From contig JADLHO010000062.1 of assembly GCA_020848735.1 (NCBI GenBank), positions 1 through 60,607 on the forward strand: DNA of 60,607 bases, in the 5' to 3' direction. Within the stretch, counting starts at the first letter, position 1. Each line of letters opens with the position of its first letter. This document shows positions 57,013 through 60,607 of the stretch, piece after piece. Under the pieces are notes generated by a model that ran no database searches, had not been told where the DNA came from, and worked only from the letters and a program-made list of their open reading frames with translations. The stretch is from Planctomycetota bacterium. GTDB lineage: Bacteria; Planctomycetota; UBA1135; UBA2386. Both the position numbers and the translations under genes were made by a program.

Positions 57013-57705
57013 ATGGCGCGCAAGGGGACGTGGACGAGCCTCGAACTCGCGCGCCTGCGCGAACTGGTCCCGAGCTCGAGCCCGCAGCGCCTCGCCCGCC
57101 TCCTCGGTCGCAGTCCGGCGGCGGTCCTGCGCCGCGGGCTGGCCCTCTTCGCCGGCGAACGCGAGGGTCGACCGTTCGGGGTCGCCGACGAACGGCTGCT
57201 GCGCGAGGCCATCGGCGTGCACGAGCCGGCGACGATCGCCGTGCTCCTGCACCGGCCGCTCGAGGAGGTGCGCGAGCGCCTCGCGCAGCTCGCGGCGAGC
57301 CTGCGCACCGGGCCCTGGGACGACGACGAGCTGCGCCTGCTCAAGCGCGTCTTCGGCACGCGGAGTCTGGCCGACGCCGCGCTCGCGCTCTCACGCTCCC
57401 GCGAGGACGTGGCGGCGAAGGCGGCGGAGCTCTGTCTCGGAAAGGACAAGGCCGCGCGGTCCACGATCGGGACCGCCCAGCCGATGCCGCGCTGGAAGCC
57501 GGCCGAGCTCGCGAAGCTCCGCCAGCTCTACCCGCGCCGGGAGAACGTGGAGATCGCCCGGCTGCTGGGGCGGACGGTCGCGAGCGTCACCAACAAGGCG
57601 AGTCAGCTCGGACTCTCGAAGTCGCCGCGGGCCCTGGCCCAGATGGGCCGACGCAACGTCGCGCGACGGCGGCCGCGACCGTCGGAGGACGCCTCAACTT
57701 CTTGA
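57013..57705 (+). CDS. protein of four SANT/Myb-like helix-turn-helix repeats
   Basis: 230 residues, very basic C-terminus. Four ~45-residue units can be read: GTWTSLELARLRELV...ARLLGRSPAAV, PFGVADERLLREAI...AVLLHRPLEEV, GPWDDDELRLLKRVF...ALALSRSREDV and PRWKPAELAKLRQLYPRREN...ARLLGRTVASVTNKASQLGL. Each has the tryptophan (or aromatic) start and the 'A..LGR....V' third helix of SANT/Myb/GcrA-like DNA-binding folds. It should bind DNA or chromatin-like protein surfaces. It lies 35 bases after ptsI and before a STAS gene, so could be co-transcribed with ptsI. Confidence 0.65.
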   Translation: MARKGTWTSLELARLRELVPSSSPQRLARLLGRSPAAVLRRGLALFAGEREGRPFGVADERLLREAIGVHEPATIAVLLHRPLEEVRERLAQLAASLRTGPWDDDELRLLKRVFGTRSLADAALALSRSREDVAAKAAELCLGKDKAARSTIGTAQPMPRWKPAELAKLRQLYPRRENVEIARLLGRTVASVTNKASQLGLSKSPRALAQMGRRNVARRRPRPSEDASTS

Positions 57706-57777
57706 CGGAAGCGGCCGAAAAAGCGGCAGGTGAGCGGCATCGCGGATCCGCGAGGCCCGACCACGCACGGAGCACGC

Positions 57778-58170
57778 ATGGAGATCGTCGGCAGGAAGAG
57801 CGAGGGCTTGTCCTTGACCGTCCTTCAAGAGGACCGGACTTGCATCATCACGTTCCATGACCGCAGCCTGAACTTCTACGTCACGGACTCGCTGAAGGAG
57901 AACCTGAAGGAGACGGTGGCCCAGAAGATCGACGAGGGCATCCGCCACTTCGTCCTCAATCTCGATCACGTGAAGATCATCGACTCGTGCGGGGTCGGTC
58001 TCGTCATCGTCGCGAACAACGTCACGGCGTCACGGCAGGCCAAGCTGTACCTGTGCAACGTGAAGCCGTTCATCATCAAGATCTTCGACATCATGCGGAT
58101 CTCGCGTCACCTCGCGATCTTCGACAACGAGGACGCGGTGCTCGACGCCATCAAGGGAGCGCGGGTCTGA
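57778..58170 (+). CDS. STAS-domain protein (anti-anti-sigma factor family)
   Basis: 130 residues. The STAS core is clear: TCIITFHDRSLNF, a helix, HFVLNLDHVKIIDSCGVGLV with the phosphorylatable Ser70, then LYLCNVKPFIIKIFDIMRIS. Proteins of this family bind anti-sigma kinases (SpoIIAB-like) when unphosphorylated and so free sigma factors, or act in other switch complexes. No matching anti-sigma kinase or PP2C phosphatase gene lies in the window. It is followed 49 bases later by the histidine kinase. Confidence 0.88.
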   Translation: MEIVGRKSEGLSLTVLQEDRTCIITFHDRSLNFYVTDSLKENLKETVAQKIDEGIRHFVLNLDHVKIIDSCGVGLVIVANNVTASRQAKLYLCNVKPFIIKIFDIMRISRHLAIFDNEDAVLDAIKGARV

Positions 58171-58219
58171 ACGCCGATCCGGTGGCCTCGGCCGCACGGA
58201 TCCTCGATCGGCATCGACC

Positions 58220-59401
58220 ATGACCGCCCTCTCGACCGCCGCGGATCGCGCGGACACCGACGCTGCACGCGGCGGCGGTGTGCGCGGGCTCGTCGACGAC
58301 CGGCCGCGCACGGACCTCGGGGCGATCCAGGACGGGGTCCTGATGATCGACTCCGCCGGAGTGGTCACGTTGCTCAACGCCGCGGCCGAGGAGCTGCTCG
58401 AGCTGGGAGCGATCACCACGCTGGGTCGCACGCTCGCCGAGCTGAGCGGCGGGGAGCTGCTGGCCGCCGTGTGCGGGGAGCTCGCGCTCACCGAGCCGCG
58501 ACGCTCGGGCGCGCACGTGGTCGAGGTCCATCGCAGCGTCGACGAGGCGCTGCTCTTCGTGCGCATCAAGGTCCGCCCGGCACGCGATGCGGCCGGCAAG
58601 GTCGCGGGGGCGGTGGTGGCCCTGCGCGACGTCACGGCCGAGCACAAGGTCGACGAGCGCAAGAACCGCTACCTGTCGATCGTCGCGCACGAACTGCGCA
58701 CGCCGCTGACGGGCATCAAGACCTTCTCCAGCATGATGGCGAAGGGCTCGCTCGGACCGCTCGTGCCTGCCCAGACCTCGGTGCTCGAGGCGATCCGGGA
58801 GCAGGTGCTGCGGCTGGAGCACCAGATCGACAAGCTCGTGCACCTCGGCACGCTCGACTCGGACGAGTTCGCCCAGGACCTCGTCGTCTTCGATCTCCGC
58901 GAGCTCGTGACGCAGTCGATGCGGCCCTTCGAGAAGCCGGCCGCCGACCGCAGCATCGCGATGCGGGCCGATCTGCCGGAGACGCCGGCGCGGGTGCGCG
59001 CCGATCGCGCGCAGCTCCGCCGGGCCCTGCAGGCGCTCGTCGAGAACGCGGTGAAGTTCTCGCGCGACGGCGGCCGGGTCGACGTGAGGCTCGCGCTGGT
59101 CGCGCCGAACCGTCTCGAGCTGAGCGTCGCCGACGACGGCGTCGGCATCGATCCGCGCTACCACGCGCGCATCTTCGAGAAGTTCTTCCAGGTCGAGGAC
59201 CCGCTGACCCGCCACCACGGCGGCTCGGGGCTCGGGCTGTTCTTCGTCAAGAGCATCGTCGAGGCGCACGGGAGTGTCGTGCGCGTCGACAGTCACCTCG
59301 GCAACGGCGCGAATTTCAGCTTCGCACTGCCTCTCGCCGATGACCGTCCCCTGGAGTCCGAACAATCCCCTGGAGTTGCAACATGGAGCGAACGGTCCTG
59401 A
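58220..59401 (+). CDS. PAS-domain sensor histidine kinase
   Basis: 393 residues, no membrane helix, so cytoplasmic. A PAS-like domain (about 35-130; DGVLMIDSAGVVTLLNAAAE) precedes HisKA (RYLSIVAHELRTPLTGIKTF) and HATPase with N box (LQALVENAVKFS), G1 (DDGVGIDPRY), F (IFEKFFQVED) and G2 (GGSGLGLFFVKSIV). It phosphorylates a partner receiver; the receiver gene starts inside its last 19 bases. The signal may be redox or a small ligand via the PAS domain. Start ATG 58220. Confidence 0.92.
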   Translation: MTALSTAADRADTDAARGGGVRGLVDDRPRTDLGAIQDGVLMIDSAGVVTLLNAAAEELLELGAITTLGRTLAELSGGELLAAVCGELALTEPRRSGAHVVEVHRSVDEALLFVRIKVRPARDAAGKVAGAVVALRDVTAEHKVDERKNRYLSIVAHELRTPLTGIKTFSSMMAKGSLGPLVPAQTSVLEAIREQVLRLEHQIDKLVHLGTLDSDEFAQDLVVFDLRELVTQSMRPFEKPAADRSIAMRADLPETPARVRADRAQLRRALQALVENAVKFSRDGGRVDVRLALVAPNRLELSVADDGVGIDPRYHARIFEKFFQVEDPLTRHHGGSGLGLFFVKSIVEAHGSVVRVDSHLGNGANFSFALPLADDRPLESEQSPGVATWSERS

Positions 59402-59757
59402 TCATCGAGGACGAGAAGCTGATCATCGTCTCGACACAGATGGTGCTCGAGGCGGCCGGCTTCTGCGTCGAGTCTGCGGTCAACGGGGAGGAAGGGATCC
59501 AGAAGGCCAAGTCCGCTCGTCCTGACCTCGTCCTGCTCGACATCATGATGCCGGGCATCGACGGCTGGGAGACGCTGACGCGCCTCAAGCGGGACCCGGA
59601 GACCTCCGGCATCCCGGTGATCGTCTTCACCGCCCGCGAGCACGCGCGCGGCCATCAGAAGTCGACCGAGATGGGTGCCGCGGACTACTTCCGCAAGCCG
59701 TTCGAGCCGGACGAACTCATCGAGCTCGTCGAGAAGCACATCGGACAGAGTGTCTGA
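59383..59757 (+). CDS. single-domain response regulator
   Basis: 124 residues, just one receiver: acidic pocket IIEDE, phosphoacceptor Asp53 in LVLLDIMMPG, switch residue in VFTARE and Lys in YFRKPFEPDE. It lacks an output domain, so acts by protein-protein contact (CheY-like) or in a phosphorelay. Its start overlaps the kinase gene, making them a coupled two-component pair. Confidence 0.92.
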   Translation: MERTVLIIEDEKLIIVSTQMVLEAAGFCVESAVNGEEGIQKAKSARPDLVLLDIMMPGIDGWETLTRLKRDPETSGIPVIVFTAREHARGHQKSTEMGAADYFRKPFEPDELIELVEKHIGQSV

Positions 59758-59794
59758 GGCCCGCGGCGCGGGGGTGTCTGAGGCTCGCGGCGCG

Positions 59795-60409
59795 TCAGCC
59801 GATGCGTTGCATGAGCTCGTCGACCGCCGGCTGATCGCCGAGTGCCGTGACGAGGGTCTCGCGGATCGCGAGCGCGGTCGCGCCGAAGGTCCGTGCCCCG
59901 CGCGCGTGCGCGATGAGCTGGGGCACCTGATCGAGCGCGGCCAACGCGGCGACCGCGATCAGCTCGCGATCGAGCGGCGGTAGTCCGGGTCGCGCGAGCA
60001 CGCGGCCATAGGCGGCCTCGAGCACGAAGTCGTGGAACTCCGCGTGGAAGCCGCGCAGCATCGCGTGCACCGCGGACGCGTTGCGCCCGTAGATGCGGTC
60101 GAAGAGGGCCGTCCCGGCCGCACGTTGTTCGGCGGGCGGCAGGGCTCCTCCCGCCGGCGGCGAGTCCGCGGGCCACTGGCGCGACGCCACGTCGAACGCG
60201 GTCACGACCCGCGGGAACCCGAAGAAGAGCACGCACTGCAGCAGGGTCTCCTCGAACTCGGAACGCGGCAGGCCGAGCGCGCGGGCGCGGGCGATGACGC
60301 GCGCCTGGGCCTCGCGGTCGCCGCGGCCGGTGGCGAGCGCGCAGAGCGCGTGGAGTCGCAGGCGCGGCGACAGGCCCTCGCGGGCGAGCAGGGCGTCGAG
60401 GTCGATCAT
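59795..60409 (-). CDS. carboxymuconolactone-decarboxylase/AhpD-like protein
   Basis: 204 residues, all helical. The pattern ARALGLPRSEFEETLLQCVLFFGFPRVVTAFD matches the CMD/AhpD fold (E-x-L-x-Q-C....F.GFP), and a second related half is at DRELIAVAALAAL and TFGATALAIRETLVTALGD. Members are decarboxylases or thiol peroxidase partners; only one cysteine of the AhpD CxxC is present, so peroxidase activity is doubtful. It overlaps the upstream gene by 4 bases (ATGA). Confidence 0.75.
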   Translation of the reverse strand: MIDLDALLAREGLSPRLRLHALCALATGRGDREAQARVIARARALGLPRSEFEETLLQCVLFFGFPRVVTAFDVASRQWPADSPPAGGALPPAEQRAAGTALFDRIYGRNASAVHAMLRGFHAEFHDFVLEAAYGRVLARPGLPPLDRELIAVAALAALDQVPQLIAHARGARTFGATALAIRETLVTALGDQPAVDELMQRIG

Positions 60410-60607
60410 GGTCGCGGGGCGACCCCCGTCACCGCGACCTCGGACTCGAGCGCGCGCGCCGCGTCGCGCTCGGCCTCGTTCAGCGCGCCGGGTTCGGGCG
60501 CGAGTCCGAGCGCGGCGGCGAGGCGCACGGCGAACGCGACCCGCAGCGGCTCGCGCACGCGGTCCGGATCGACCTGGTCCTCGACCGCGGCGCAGAACGG
60601 AGTGGCT
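60406..60607 (-). CDS. C-terminal end of a gene entering from the right edge (partial)
   Basis: The last 66 codons of a minus-strand gene, stopping at 60406-60408 inside the start of the CMD-like gene (ATGA overlap). Visible residues include AAVEDQVDPDRVREPLRVAF, AVRLAAALGLAPEPGALNEA and ERDAARALESEVAVTGVAP. Helical, no motif recognised. The overlap shows the two genes are co-transcribed. Confidence 0.6.
   Translation of the reverse strand, partial: ATPFCAAVEDQVDPDRVREPLRVAFAVRLAAALGLAPEPGALNEAERDAARALESEVAVTGVAPRP

Overview
The window is about 60.6 kb of very GC-rich bacterial DNA (roughly 70 percent by eye) with dense coding on both strands. I infer a member of the Planctomycetota, of the kind with large genomes and many secreted proteins. 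The grounds are: many secreted proteins share a C-terminal beta-rich module with a motif like LGAPGCSLLAS; there is an ECF sigma factor of the TIGR02999 type overlapping a Ser/Thr kinase-TPR protein; an ECF sigma factor is fused through a membrane segment to surface repeats; and the futalosine menaquinone pathway (MqnC, MqnE) is present. The assignment rests on gene style, not on a phylogenetic marker. I saw no tRNA, rRNA, CRISPR array or intact insertion sequence.

Layout. 1-8.1 kb: the tail of an unidentified gene, a TrkH-type cation channel subunit, a secreted protein, a histidine kinase/OmpR-type regulator pair, a HAD acid phosphatase, NagB, then an ECF sigma factor overlapping a membrane protein with a glutamine-amidotransferase-like fold. 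8.3-19.3 kb: a block of secreted proteins dominated by three tandem S8 (subtilisin-like) proteases of about 880 codons; the third has an in-frame TAG after its catalytic domain. Two broken or residual genes lie at its left edge. 19.4-29.7 kb: two zinc-ribbon membrane proteins (one a CPBP protease), a beta-lactamase-fold hydrolase, a cytochrome c lipoprotein, a large exported protein, an MFS transporter, and a two-gene unit ending in a degenerate ImmA/IrrE-like protein.

29.7-45 kb: a kinase-TPR protein and its ECF sigma factor, diverging from two tandem paralogous secreted proteins of more than 750 aa; a decayed antisense gene; a cytoplasmic two-domain protein; the sigma factor-surface protein fusion; and an ABC exporter. 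45-49.8 kb: a three-gene cassette (about 350-aa secreted protein, 86-aa beta-rich protein, membrane-anchored protein of about 170 aa) present twice in the same orientation. The two copies flank an MntA/HepT-type nucleotidyltransferase-HEPN pair whose HEPN gene is frameshifted. 49.8-60.6 kb: mqnE and mqnC, glycyl-tRNA synthetase, a coiled-coil membrane protein, PTS enzyme I, a protein made of four SANT/Myb-like repeats, a STAS protein, a PAS histidine kinase with an overlapping receiver, and a carboxymuconolactone-decarboxylase-like protein.

Most promising for novelty: the membrane-tethered sigma factor with a repeat-rich ectodomain, the duplicated three-gene cassette, the small-protein/dead-ImmA pair, and the shared C-terminal secretion-associated module. 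Start codons were chosen from signal peptides, overlaps and family starts, and several are non-ATG.
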